A stretch of 51,498 bases of DNA from Planctomycetota bacterium (GTDB lineage: Bacteria; Planctomycetota; SZUA-567; H5-PLA8): NCBI GenBank assembly GCA_026692735.1, contig JAPLOD010000717.1, forward strand, positions 2,794-54,291. The letters are read 5' to 3'. Both the position numbers and the translations under genes were made by a program. Below the pieces are notes generated by a model. The model did not search any database. It had not been told where the DNA came from and saw nothing but the letters and a program-made list of their open reading frames with translations. Below, piece by piece: positions 18,260 through 27,282 of the stretch. Position 1 is the stretch's first letter; each line of letters opens with the position of its first letter.

Positions 18260-19276
18260 ATGACACAACGCGGATACGTGCAGTGCCTGGCGTGGACTCT
18301 TGCCCTGGCCGCGGGCGCGATGTTGCTGCCCGGCTGCGGCTCTGGAGGCGGCGCCGGCGCGCCCGCCGCGAAGAAGAGCGGTCGCATCCGGCTCGCCGGG
18401 ATCATCTTTCAGGAAGACGACTTCTACAGGCTGGTGCAGTTCGGCATGCGTGACGCCGCGAAGGCGGCCGACGTGGAACTGCTTGAAGGCGCCAGCGGCA
18501 ACAAGCTGGACAAGGAGATTGACCTGATCAACACCTATATCGCCCGTGGCGTGGACGCGATCCTGGTGCCGCCGGTCAGCAGAAAAGGCTCGGTCGCCGC
18601 GCTGAAGCAGGCTCACGACAAGGGCATCACGCTCATCGTCCACAACACGCCCATAGACGCCGACTTCGCCGCCGCCCATATCGAATGCTCGCCCGCCGAC
18701 CTGGGCGAACAGACAGGCAAGGCCGCGCGCAAGTACATCGAAGAGAAGCTCGGCGGCAAGGCCAAGATCGCCATCCTGGCGTTCAAGTCCCAGTTGTCCG
18801 AACAGAGCGACGCCCGCACCGGCGGCTTCAAGAAGGAAGTCATGCAACTGCCCGGCGTCGAGGTCGTGGCGGAGCAGGACGCGTGGCTGCCCGAGCTGGC
18901 CGTCAGCAAGGCCGGCGACATCCTCACCGCCCATCCCGAAGTGGACGTCATCTACGCGGCCAACGAAGGCGGCACCATCGGCTCCGTCCTGGCCGTCAAG
19001 AACGCGGGCAAGACTGGCAAGGTGGTCGTCTTCGGGACTGACGTCAACGAGCAGCTTCTTACCTTCCTCCTGTCGCCGGACAACATCCTCCAGGCCATCA
19101 CCGCGCAGCGCCCCGTGGAAGTGGGCAGGCTGGCCGTCGAGTATGCGCTCAAGGCGCTCAGGAAGGAACCGATCGAGACGCCCAAGTACCTGAAGGGCAT
19201 CCTCCTCTCGCGCACCGATCCGGAAGGCGTGAAGGACTACGAGAAGCAGTTGAAGCAGTGGATGTCGAAAGGGTAG
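18260..19276 (+). CDS. Simple-sugar ABC transporter substrate-binding lipoprotein
   Basis: Lipobox LLPGCGS; IRLAGIIFQEDDFYRLVQFGMRDAAKAADVELLEGASGNKLDKEIDLINTYIARGVDAILVPPVS, typical Peripla_BP_4. Confidence 0.88.
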   Translation: MTQRGYVQCLAWTLALAAGAMLLPGCGSGGGAGAPAAKKSGRIRLAGIIFQEDDFYRLVQFGMRDAAKAADVELLEGASGNKLDKEIDLINTYIARGVDAILVPPVSRKGSVAALKQAHDKGITLIVHNTPIDADFAAAHIECSPADLGEQTGKAARKYIEEKLGGKAKIAILAFKSQLSEQSDARTGGFKKEVMQLPGVEVVAEQDAWLPELAVSKAGDILTAHPEVDVIYAANEGGTIGSVLAVKNAGKTGKVVVFGTDVNEQLLTFLLSPDNILQAITAQRPVEVGRLAVEYALKALRKEPIETPKYLKGILLSRTDPEGVKDYEKQLKQWMSKG

Positions 19277-19282
19277 GCCGCC

Positions 19283-21193
19283 ATGCACAACGCTTTGTTC
19301 TGCGGAAGCCTCGTGGCGGGCGTCGCGGCCCTTCTCGCTGTCGCACCCGAGATCGCTGCCGCCAAGGAGAGCCTTGATCCCGAGCGCGTCAAGGCCGTGG
19401 CGGCCATGCTTGCGGAGCGCCCCGCGGGCCTGGGCTCTCCGATCGGCGACCGCGCAGCCTGGGAACGCCTTGCCGACACGTACAAGAAGCAGATCCCGAA
19501 GGCTGCGGAGATCATGGCCCAGCCGCTGCCGGACCAGCCCGACGACCTGTTCCTCGATTTCTCCAAGACCGGAACGCGCGTCAACTGGGAGCGCGTCGCC
19601 GGCAAGCGGCGCGGCCGTCTCACCCCGCTGGTCCTGGCCGAATGCGTCGAGAACAAAGGACGCTTCCTGCCCGCCATCGAACAGCTCGTCGAAGCGCTGT
19701 GCGCCGAGAAAACCTGGGTCATGCCCGCCCACGACCGCGACTTGTCCAACTTCAAGGGCACGGCCGTGGACATTGACCTGGCCTCGTCCGCGCTGGCGTG
19801 GAACCTCGCCACCGCCGACTCCCTCCTCGGCGAGAAGCTCAAGCCGCCCATCCGGCAGACGCTGCGCGAGAACGTCGGCCGCCGCGTCCTGGAACCGTTC
19901 CGCGCCATGTACAACGGCGAGCGCAAACCCAACTGGTGGATGCTGGGCACCAACAACTGGAACGCCGTCTGCCTGGCGTGCACCGTCGGCGCGGGCCTGG
20001 CGCAGGTCGAGCAGAAGGAACAGCGCGCGCAGTTCATCGTCGCCGCGGAGAAATACTCCCGCAACTTCCTCGCCGGCTTCACGCCCGACGGCTACTGCAG
20101 CGAAGGCCTCGGCTACTGGAATTACGGCTTCGGGCACTACCTGATGCTGGCTGAGACCGTCCGCCAGGCCACGCGCGGCGGCGTGGACCTGCTTTCGCTG
20201 CCGGACGCCAAGGCGCCCGCGTCCTTCGGCGCGCGGATTCAGATCATCGGCGGCGTGGCGCCGGCGTTCGCCGACTGCGGCGTGAAAGCCAAGCCCGCGG
20301 AAGACACCATGTACTTTCTCAACCGCCGCTTCTCTCTGGGGCTGAAGGCCTACGAGCCGCTCGACCTGTTGAGCGTCGTGGGCAGCCTCTTCCAGGCCAT
20401 GCTCTATGCGTTCCCGAACGCCGTGACGGAGATGAAACCCGCGGCGGAAGGAGCGCCTCGCGCCGCCGGCGGCCCGGAGTTGCGCACGTGGTTCGATAAG
20501 GCCGGCATCCTGATCTGCCGCCCCGCCCCCGACTCGCCCTGTCGCATGGGTGTGGCGTTGAAAGGCGGCCACAACGCCGAGAACCACAATCACAACGATG
20601 TCGGCTCATTCGTCGTCGTTGTCGGCGACAAACCCGTCCTGCTCGACCCGGGCGCCGAAACCTACACCGCGCGGACGTTCAGCAACAAGCGCTACGACAG
20701 CAAGCTGCTGAACTCCTTCGGCCACCCCGTGCCCGTGATCGCCGGCAGACTGCAGCGTGAAGGACGCGAAGCCCAGGGCAAGGTGCTCCGCACCGACTTC
20801 ACGGACAACGCCGACACCGTGCAGTTTGACATCAGCTCGGCGTATCCGGTCCCGGAACTCAAGACGTTGGAGCGGACGTTCGTTTTCTCGCGCGAAAAGG
20901 CCGGTTCCGTGACGGTGACCGACCGCGTCGAGTTCAAGAACCCGCAGACGTTCGGCACCGCGCTGCTCACGCTGGGCAAGTGGGAACAGCTTCCGGACCG
21001 CAGCCTGATCGTTCGCGATGACAAGGCGGCTGTGAAAGTGGAGGTTGACGCGGGCGGCGCCGAGTGGACCGTCCAGGCCGAGGAGATCCAGGAGAACGCG
21101 CCCGTCAAGCCGACCCGCCTGGGCATTAACCTCTCCAAGCCCGTGACCGCCGCCACCGTCACCCTCAAGATCACGCCGCAGGGCGTGCCGTAG
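19283..21193 (+). CDS. Heparinase II/III family protein
   Basis: Helical N-terminal domain (NWWMLGTNNWNAVCLACTV) and C-terminal KGGHNAENHNHNDVGSFVVVVGDKPVLLDPGAETYTARTFSNKRYDSKLLNSFGHPVPVI. 6 bp after the binding-protein stop. Confidence 0.88.
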   Translation: MHNALFCGSLVAGVAALLAVAPEIAAAKESLDPERVKAVAAMLAERPAGLGSPIGDRAAWERLADTYKKQIPKAAEIMAQPLPDQPDDLFLDFSKTGTRVNWERVAGKRRGRLTPLVLAECVENKGRFLPAIEQLVEALCAEKTWVMPAHDRDLSNFKGTAVDIDLASSALAWNLATADSLLGEKLKPPIRQTLRENVGRRVLEPFRAMYNGERKPNWWMLGTNNWNAVCLACTVGAGLAQVEQKEQRAQFIVAAEKYSRNFLAGFTPDGYCSEGLGYWNYGFGHYLMLAETVRQATRGGVDLLSLPDAKAPASFGARIQIIGGVAPAFADCGVKAKPAEDTMYFLNRRFSLGLKAYEPLDLLSVVGSLFQAMLYAFPNAVTEMKPAAEGAPRAAGGPELRTWFDKAGILICRPAPDSPCRMGVALKGGHNAENHNHNDVGSFVVVVGDKPVLLDPGAETYTARTFSNKRYDSKLLNSFGHPVPVIAGRLQREGREAQGKVLRTDFTDNADTVQFDISSAYPVPELKTLERTFVFSREKAGSVTVTDRVEFKNPQTFGTALLTLGKWEQLPDRSLIVRDDKAAVKVEVDAGGAEWTVQAEEIQENAPVKPTRLGINLSKPVTAATVTLKITPQGVP

Positions 21194-21297
21194 TGCACGC
21201 TTCTCGCGCCGCCGGCCCCCCGGCTCAGGTTTTCGTTGGCAGTGTTGGGATAAGGCGGTAGCCTCCTGCGCGTGCAGCTTTGAGAAGGGGAAAACAC

Positions 21298-21876
21298 ATG
21301 GACAACGTACCTCCCGCCACCACGCCTCCCGCCGCCCCCCGCGTTCCCGGTCAGCCGCCCGAGAAGAAGGGCCTGCATCCCCTCGCGTGGGTCGGTATCG
21401 GGTGCGCCGTTTTGGCCGTCCTGGGCGTTGTGCTCTTCCTGGTTCTGGGCGTTTTCTTTTTCAAAGGAGTGAAACGGAACGTTCGGATGCAGGGCGGCAA
21501 GGCCGTCATCACCGCTCCTGATGGGGAAGTAACCGTCAACGGTGCCAAGAACGAGCTGCCCGCGTGGCTCCCGGCGTACCCTGGCGCGGCCGTCACGGGC
21601 AATGTCTCCTTGAAGAACCCCAAGGGCGAGACCGTGACCGTGAGTTTCGAGACTGCCGATCCAGCCGAGAAGGTCCTCAGCTACTACGAGCAGGCCTTCC
21701 AGAAGGCGGGGTTCGAGCTCAGCACGTTCAAGGACGGCAAAGGCGCCATAATCAACGGCACTGACAAGCCCCGCGCGCGCTCGGCCATGGTAATTGTCTC
21801 GGCCGGCAAGGGGAAGACGTCAATCACGGTCACCTGCGAGAAGAAGAGCGCAATCGAACCCGTCGAGCAGCAGTAG
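21298..21876 (+). CDS. Single-TM hypothetical protein
   Basis: Proline-rich N-terminus, TM GIGCAVLAVLGVVLFLVLGVFFF, C-terminal LPAYPGAAVTGNVSLKNPKGETVTVSFETADPAEKVLSYYEQAFQKAGFE. Confidence 0.7.
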   Translation: MDNVPPATTPPAAPRVPGQPPEKKGLHPLAWVGIGCAVLAVLGVVLFLVLGVFFFKGVKRNVRMQGGKAVITAPDGEVTVNGAKNELPAWLPAYPGAAVTGNVSLKNPKGETVTVSFETADPAEKVLSYYEQAFQKAGFELSTFKDGKGAIINGTDKPRARSAMVIVSAGKGKTSITVTCEKKSAIEPVEQQ

Positions 21877-21890
21877 CGCGAGAGGGTTAA

Positions 21891-21951
21891 CCACGAAGAT
21901 CACGAAGAATACGAAGGAGGCTGTTCGTCGTGGCCTTCGTGTGCTTCGTGG
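21891..21951. repeat. Inverted nonamer-type repeat (CCACGAAGA TCACGAAGA ATACGAAGG ... CCTTCGTGTGCTTCGTGG)
   Basis: Left arm 21891-21917 and right arm 21934-21951 are inverted imperfect copies with ~9-bp internal period. Confidence 0.8.
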
Positions 21952-22063
21952 CGAAAAAGGGTCCCCGTTGGTGACGCAGCCGGCTCGCCTTCCGCATCTT
22001 GGCTGGAAGCCCGGCCGACGGTCGTATACGGTATCACACATCAGACAACCAGGGGTGCCGAGC

Positions 22064-23107
22064 ATGACTGGACGAGAACGTGTCCGCGCCGCGTTGACCT
22101 TCTCCAGCCCCGACCGCGCGCCGCGCGACATCTGGGCGCTGCCGGCGATCACGCGCTTACGAAAGAAGGAGTTCGACGCGCTCTGCCGCAAGTATCCCAT
22201 GGATATCCAAGGCGCGCCCGGCACTCCCGCGGCGGTGAAGAGCGAGCCCGATAACCCGTCCGGTATCGGCAGGTACACCGACGACTGGGGCAGTATGTGG
22301 CAGGTGGCCGAACTGGGCGTCGTCGGCGAAGTCAAGGCGCCGGTGCTCGCCGACTGGTCCAGACTCGCCGGCTTCAGGCCGCCCTGGCACCTGATCCAGA
22401 GCCGCAGCGCGGCCGACGTCAACCGCGTGTATGCCGGGTCCGACCGCTTCGTGGTCTCCGAATGCACCGCGCGGCCCTTCGAGCGCCTCCAGGTCCTCTG
22501 CGGCACCGAGAAGGTCTTCCTCGATCTGGCCTACGGCACGCGCGAGCTGCTCAAGCTGCTGGAGATCGTGCACGACTATTACCTGAAGGACATCGAGTGG
22601 TGGTGCAGGACCGATGTGGACGCCGTCACGACGATGGACGACTGGGGCACGAACAAGGCCCTGCTCATCTCGCCGGCCACGTGGCGCGCCGTCTTCAAGC
22701 CCTTGTACCGCGACTACTGCCGCATGATCCACCGCGCGGGCAAGTTCGCGTTCTTCCACACCGACGGCCACACCGCCGCGATTTACGGGGACCTGATCGA
22801 GGTCGGCATGGACGCCATCAACTCGCAGCTCTTCTGCATGGACATCGAAGAGCTGGCGCGCCGGTACAAAGGCCAGGTGACCTTCTGGGGCGAGATTGAC
22901 CGCCAGCACGTGCTGCCCTTCGGCACGCCGGCGGAAGTGCGGCAGGCGGTCATGCGCGTGCGGCGCGCGCTGGATGACGGCCGCGGCGGCGTGATCGCGC
23001 AGTGCGAATGGGGCAAGAACAACCCGCGCCGCAACATTGACGCGCTGTACAAGGCGTGGCTTGAGCCGGGGCCGCCCAGGTCCGGAACCCAGAATCGAAA
23101 ATCGTGA
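22064..23107 (+). CDS. Uroporphyrinogen decarboxylase (URO-D)-like protein
   Basis: MTGRERVRAALTFSSPDRAPRDIWALP...DVDAVTTMDDWGTNKALLISPATWRAVFKPLYRDYCRMIHRAGKFAFFHTDGHTAAIYGDLIEVGMDAINSQLFCMD. Confidence 0.85.
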   Translation: MTGRERVRAALTFSSPDRAPRDIWALPAITRLRKKEFDALCRKYPMDIQGAPGTPAAVKSEPDNPSGIGRYTDDWGSMWQVAELGVVGEVKAPVLADWSRLAGFRPPWHLIQSRSAADVNRVYAGSDRFVVSECTARPFERLQVLCGTEKVFLDLAYGTRELLKLLEIVHDYYLKDIEWWCRTDVDAVTTMDDWGTNKALLISPATWRAVFKPLYRDYCRMIHRAGKFAFFHTDGHTAAIYGDLIEVGMDAINSQLFCMDIEELARRYKGQVTFWGEIDRQHVLPFGTPAEVRQAVMRVRRALDDGRGGVIAQCEWGKNNPRRNIDALYKAWLEPGPPRSGTQNRKS

Positions 23108-23110
23108 GCC

Positions 23111-24607
23111 ATGGCGTGCCAGCTTCAGACCGAGAACATACGCAAGGAATATCCCGGCACGGTGGCGCTGGACAACGTCTCCGTCAGCTTTGACGGCGGC
23201 AAGGTCCACGCCCTGATCGGCAAGAACGGCGCGGGCAAGAGCACGCTGGTCAAAATCTTCGCCGGCGCCGTCCAGCCCACCAGCGGCCGGATTCTCGTGG
23301 ACGGCCAGCCGGTCGTCCTGCGCTCGCCCCGCGACGCCTTCGCCCAGGGCATCGCCACCGTGTACCAGGAGATGAGCCTCGTGCCCGGCTTGAGTGTCGC
23401 CGAGAACATCCTGCTGGGCCGCCTCCCTCACAAGAAAGTCCTGGGCGCCTCCGTGATTGACTGGCCCGCGGTCTTCGCCCGGGCCAGGGCGGTGCTGGAC
23501 GGCATGCAGGTAAGCCTCGACGTGCGCCGGCAGGTGGGCGACCTGGGCATGGCCCAGCAGCAGATCGTCGAGATCGCCAAGGCCATGTCCTTCAACCCGT
23601 CGGTGATCATGTTCGACGAACCTACCTCGGCCCTGGCGCAGCACGAAACGCAGACCCTCTTCGGCCTCATCCGCACGCTCGCCGCCAAGGGCGTGGTGAT
23701 CGTCTATATTACCCATCGCCTGCAGGAGCTGCCGCTGATCGCCGACACGGTGACCGTCGTCCGGGACGGCAGGTACATCGGCACCGCCGCCATGGCGCAG
23801 GCGACGCCGCAGACCATCGTGCAGATGATGTTCGGCGAGGTCGTGCAGAAGGAGCGGCCCGCCGATCTGAAGGCCGGCACCGAGCCGGTGCTGCAGGTCC
23901 GCGGCCTCGGACAGAAAGGCAAGTTCCACGACGTCAACTTCACGCTCTACCGCGGCGAAGTCCTGGGCATCGCCGGAATGCTGGGGTCCGGCCGCACGGA
24001 ACTGCTGCGGGCTCTCTTCGGCGCGGAAGCCTTCGATGCGGGCGAGATCGTCATTGGCGGGCGCTCCGTCCGCACCGTCACGCCCTCGCTCATGAAGGAC
24101 CTCGGCGTCGCCTTCACGCCGGAGAACCGGAAGGAGCAGGCCCTGGTGCAGATCCTCAGCACCCGCGCGAACCTCTGCCTCGCCAGCCTCGACCGCATTT
24201 CAACCCTGGGCTTCACGACGCGCCGGCGCGAACGGTCCGTCGTGAACAGGCTCGTGGCACGGCTCTCGGTCCGCATGCCCGACACCGAACAGCCGGTCTC
24301 GTCGCTTAGCGGCGGCAACCAGCAGAAGGTGGTCGTGGGCAAGTGGCTCAACACGGAACCGCGCGTCATCCTGTTTGATGAGCCGACCCGCGGGATTGAC
24401 GTGCAGGCCAAGCAGCAGATCTTTCAGATCATGTGGGACTTGAGCCGCCAGGGGATCAGTAGCCTCTTCGTCTCCAGCGAACTCGAGGAGCTGCTCGAGG
24501 TCTGCCATCGCATTCTCATTATGAAGAAAGGCACGCTCCGCGGCGAAGTCCAGCCCGGCACGCTGAGCGTGGACGAACTGTTCGTGCGCTGCATGACGGA
24601 CGAGTGA
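23111..24607 (+). CDS. Sugar ABC transporter ATP-binding protein (two NBDs)
   Basis: LIGKNGAGKSTLVKIFAG, MFDEPTSALAQHET, second NBD GMLGSGRTELLRALFG, SLSGGNQQKVVVGKWL. Confidence 0.95.
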   Translation: MACQLQTENIRKEYPGTVALDNVSVSFDGGKVHALIGKNGAGKSTLVKIFAGAVQPTSGRILVDGQPVVLRSPRDAFAQGIATVYQEMSLVPGLSVAENILLGRLPHKKVLGASVIDWPAVFARARAVLDGMQVSLDVRRQVGDLGMAQQQIVEIAKAMSFNPSVIMFDEPTSALAQHETQTLFGLIRTLAAKGVVIVYITHRLQELPLIADTVTVVRDGRYIGTAAMAQATPQTIVQMMFGEVVQKERPADLKAGTEPVLQVRGLGQKGKFHDVNFTLYRGEVLGIAGMLGSGRTELLRALFGAEAFDAGEIVIGGRSVRTVTPSLMKDLGVAFTPENRKEQALVQILSTRANLCLASLDRISTLGFTTRRRERSVVNRLVARLSVRMPDTEQPVSSLSGGNQQKVVVGKWLNTEPRVILFDEPTRGIDVQAKQQIFQIMWDLSRQGISSLFVSSELEELLEVCHRILIMKKGTLRGEVQPGTLSVDELFVRCMTDE

Positions 24608-24629
24608 GACAGTCTCCAAGGAGTTCAGA

Positions 24630-25613
24630 ATGCCGCCACTGGAATCCGGCTCCCGCGTTCGCGCCCTGCTGAGAAACTCGGTCATGGAGATCGTGCTCCT
24701 GGCGCTGTGCATCTTCCTGGCGTTCAGGGCCGACGGCTTCCTCTCCATGCAGAACTTCCTCAACGTCCTCCGCACCGCCTCGTTCCGCGGCATGATTGCC
24801 CTCGGCATGACCATGGTCATCATCGCCGGCGAGATTGACCTGAGCGTCGGCTCGATGGTCGCCTTCTCCGGTTGCCTGGCGGCCTGGCTGACGGGATACC
24901 TGGCCGGCCCGGCCTGCGGCATGTCCCTGGGCTCTGCGGTCACGTTGTCCATCGTGGCCAGCGTGCTGGCCGCTCTGGGCATCGGCTGCATCACGGGCTT
25001 TCTCCGCGTGCGCTTCGAGGTGCCCACGTTCATCACCACGCTCGCGTGGATGAGCGTGCTGCGGGGCTCCGCCTCGCTCATCACCAAGGGCTTTCCCCTC
25101 ACGCCCTTCCCCGAATGGTACAACTTCATCGGCGGCGGCTATCTGCTCGGCATTCCGTTCCCCGCCATCATCTTCATCGCCAGCTTCGCCATCATTCAGG
25201 TCCTGATGAGTTACACGTCCTTCGGCCGCGCCGTCTACGCCGTGGGCGGCAACGCCGAAGCCGCGCGCTTGAGCGGCATCAAGGTCTACCAGGTGAAGGT
25301 CCTTGTCATGGCCATCGTCGCCGGGCTGGCGGCGTTGAGCGGCATCATGCAGTCCGCGCAGATCATGTCGGGCTCGCACAAGACCGCCGAGGGCTGGGAA
25401 CTGGAGGTGATCTCCGCCGTGATCATCGGCGGCACCAGTTTGATGGGCGGCGTGGGGCGGGTCTGGGGCACGCTGATCGGCGTCGTCTTCCTCGGCGTGC
25501 TCGTCAACGGCATGACCTTGATGAGCATTGACGAATACTGGCAGCCTGTGGTCCGCGGCGCGCTGATCCTCGGGGCCGTGCTGATCAACCTGGCGCCGTC
25601 GTCCAGGAAGTAA
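24630..25613 (+). CDS. Sugar ABC transporter permease (RbsC-like)
   Basis: MVIIAGEIDLSVGSMVAFSG, AVYAVGGNAEAARLSGIKV, AVIIGGTSLMGGVGRVWGTLIGVVFLGVLVNGM. Confidence 0.95.
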   Translation: MPPLESGSRVRALLRNSVMEIVLLALCIFLAFRADGFLSMQNFLNVLRTASFRGMIALGMTMVIIAGEIDLSVGSMVAFSGCLAAWLTGYLAGPACGMSLGSAVTLSIVASVLAALGIGCITGFLRVRFEVPTFITTLAWMSVLRGSASLITKGFPLTPFPEWYNFIGGGYLLGIPFPAIIFIASFAIIQVLMSYTSFGRAVYAVGGNAEAARLSGIKVYQVKVLVMAIVAGLAALSGIMQSAQIMSGSHKTAEGWELEVISAVIIGGTSLMGGVGRVWGTLIGVVFLGVLVNGMTLMSIDEYWQPVVRGALILGAVLINLAPSSRK

Positions 25614-25620
25614 CAGCGCT

Positions 25621-25644
25621 AGGCGGGACACTCTTGTCCCGCCT
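25621..25644. repeat. Perfect hairpin AGGCGGGACA-CTCT-TGTCCCGCCT
   Basis: 10-bp perfect stem, 4-nt loop, 3' of the permease; no T-tract, so REP-like or a structural 3' element rather than a classic terminator. Confidence 0.75.
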
Positions 25645-25677
25645 GAGCGCGTCCGCAGCATGGGCGCCAGGGCGCTA

Positions 25678-25995
25678 TCAGATCCACGCCTCAAACGCTC
25701 GCGCCAGTTCGCCCTCCAGCCTCCCAAGTCGCTTGCGCAGTTCCTCCACCCTTATCTCATGGATCTCGTCACCGGCCGCAAAGCTCGACCGGTCAAGTCC
25801 TGTCGCGGGGAAATCCGGATACGACTCCTCAATGAGGAAATGCGCCACGGGCCTATACAGCGCCATTTGGCTGGACAAGAGGCAGATGGTCACCTTGCTC
25901 GCCAGCGGCGCGGTCAGCAGTATGCAGGGACGGATATCGTGACTCCGCCCGTACCGATAGCGAACCGTGTAGACGTCGCGCACGGCGGGCGTCAT
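25678..25995 (-). CDS. Probable PemK/MazF-like toxin
   Basis: HDIRPCILLTAPLASKVTICLLSSQMALYRPVAHFLIEESYPDFPATGLDRSSFAAGDEIHEIRVEELRKRLGRLEGE, with MazF-like elements RPxxxL, GL..SS.., ..KRLGRL. ATGA overlap with upstream ORF. Confidence 0.6.
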   Translation of the reverse strand: MTPAVRDVYTVRYRYGRSHDIRPCILLTAPLASKVTICLLSSQMALYRPVAHFLIEESYPDFPATGLDRSSFAAGDEIHEIRVEELRKRLGRLEGELARAFEAWI

Positions 25996-26240
25996 GACTT
26001 GGCGCCACCAGCGCCCTTTGCGCGTCGTTCAGCCGCTGCTTCCAGCGTTACGACCCACTCCGGCTCCGGCGGGTAGGGGCAGTCTTTATGCTTGCGATCG
26101 TCCTCCGTGTAGATGGGGCGCCCTTTGAAGTGCCTGCGTTGCCGCTCGGCAATGACCTTCGCGCACCGCGCGCCTCCCCGTCTCCTCGGCTCGTGTTGCA
26201 CGCGCCTCGAATCCACCGCGTCCTCAGCTTTTGTCTTCAT
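25992..26240 (-). CDS. Putative antitoxin partner, unrecognised family
   Basis: Small basic protein MKTKAEDAVDSRRVQHEPRRRGGARCAKVIAERQRRHFKGRPIYTEDDRKHKDCPYPPEPEWVVTLEAAAERRAKGAGGAKS; stop overlaps MazF-like start (ATGA). Confidence 0.55.
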   Translation of the reverse strand: MKTKAEDAVDSRRVQHEPRRRGGARCAKVIAERQRRHFKGRPIYTEDDRKHKDCPYPPEPEWVVTLEAAAERRAKGAGGAKS

Positions 26241-26266
26241 GAGTGATTCCTCTGCGACTCATTATA
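26239..26266 (-). promoter_or_regulatory. Extended -10 promoter and inverted repeat around the RBS of the second TA-like pair
   Basis: Minus strand TGGTATAATGAGTCGCAGAGGAATCACTCATG: extended -10 TGGTATAAT, and ATGAGT/ACTCAT inverted repeat flanking an AGAGGA ribosome-binding site. Confidence 0.55.
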
Positions 26267-26311
26267 CCATCCCGCGCCGGCACATCATGCGCATTTGCGG
26301 GGCATCCGCGG

Positions 26312-26989
26312 TTACGCCGTTCCTTCCCGCAGCCACGGTTCCGCCACGCTCAGATGGGATTGGTCGCCGTTCAGCTCAAGCCCCCATGCCGTCCCGTTCC
26401 ACACCACCTTGGCCAGGCTGCACAAGCCGCAGTTGATCGCGGGGAAACCCTCGACCAGTCCGTAGATCAGCCCCGTCATCGAGGCGCCGTGGCACACGCA
26501 CAGCATATCGCCCGCGAATTCCGTGGCCAGCAGGCGCGCCGCGCGGCCGGCGCGCGGCCAGCAATCCTTCTGCTCATCGTTCTCGGGGTAGTGGGCCCCG
26601 ACGCGTGACGAGTACGTCGTGTCCACGCGCGCGAAAGGTGCGGCCAGTTCCTGCGCGCTCAGGAACTCCGGCGCCGTCTTGAACCACGTCGGGTTCAGCC
26701 ACTCGCAGAGTCCGTGCTCGACGTTGACGCTCAGCCCGAGCGCTTCCGCCACGTACGCCGCCGTCTCGACTGTGCGCAGGAACGGCGAGGCGAAGATGTG
26801 CTCGATGCCTTCGCCGGCCAGGCGCCGCCCCAGTTGCCGCGCCTGGGCCACGCCGTCGGGGGACAAGCCCGGGTCGTGAGGCCGCGCGGCGGTCTCCGCC
26901 CAGGCCGGGTCCACGAAGTCTGCGCGGTTGCCGTGGCGCGCAATCCAGATTGTCCTGCCGAGACGATATGTCGGCTGTTGCGCGTGCAT
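26312..26989 (-). CDS. Histidine phosphatase (phosphoglycerate mutase) family protein
   Basis: TIWIARHGNRADF (RHG), FASPFLRTVETAAYVAEAL, MLCVCHGASMTGLIYGL. Start MHAQQPTYRL at 26989; ORF open to 27172. Confidence 0.88.
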   Translation of the reverse strand: MHAQQPTYRLGRTIWIARHGNRADFVDPAWAETAARPHDPGLSPDGVAQARQLGRRLAGEGIEHIFASPFLRTVETAAYVAEALGLSVNVEHGLCEWLNPTWFKTAPEFLSAQELAAPFARVDTTYSSRVGAHYPENDEQKDCWPRAGRAARLLATEFAGDMLCVCHGASMTGLIYGLVEGFPAINCGLCSLAKVVWNGTAWGLELNGDQSHLSVAEPWLREGTA

Positions 26990-27220
26990 TCGTGGGTGCT
27001 CCGCCCGTCGGGCCATCATCCCCATTATAATAAAGGCCGCTGCATTGGTAGCCCGTATTTCGGTCCGCGACCCAAGCATGCGCATGTGGCCACTGCACGA
27101 GTGGGCGGAGCGCCCCCCGCCGCATGGAACAGTCTCTAAGACATCAGTCCTGCCAACCACGCTCCCGTACATAGCCCTAATACATATCCGGAAAATTGAG
27201 CAATAGTTAAGAGGTGGAGC

Positions 27221-27248
27221 TTGACGGGGGGAAAAAAAAACATACAGT
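27221..27248 (+). promoter_or_regulatory. Candidate promoter with G6A9 homopolymer spacer
   Basis: TTGACG (27221) - GGGGGAAAAAAAAACA - TACAGT (27243), 16-bp spacer. Confidence 0.4.
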
Positions 27249-27282
27249 CAGTGGTTGCTAGCCTTTGACCTGACGTACTACC

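Noticed and set aside
18200-20593. 797-aa minus-strand ORF antisense to the binding protein and heparinase genes
   Set aside because: Mirror of well-identified plus-strand genes; low-complexity composition.
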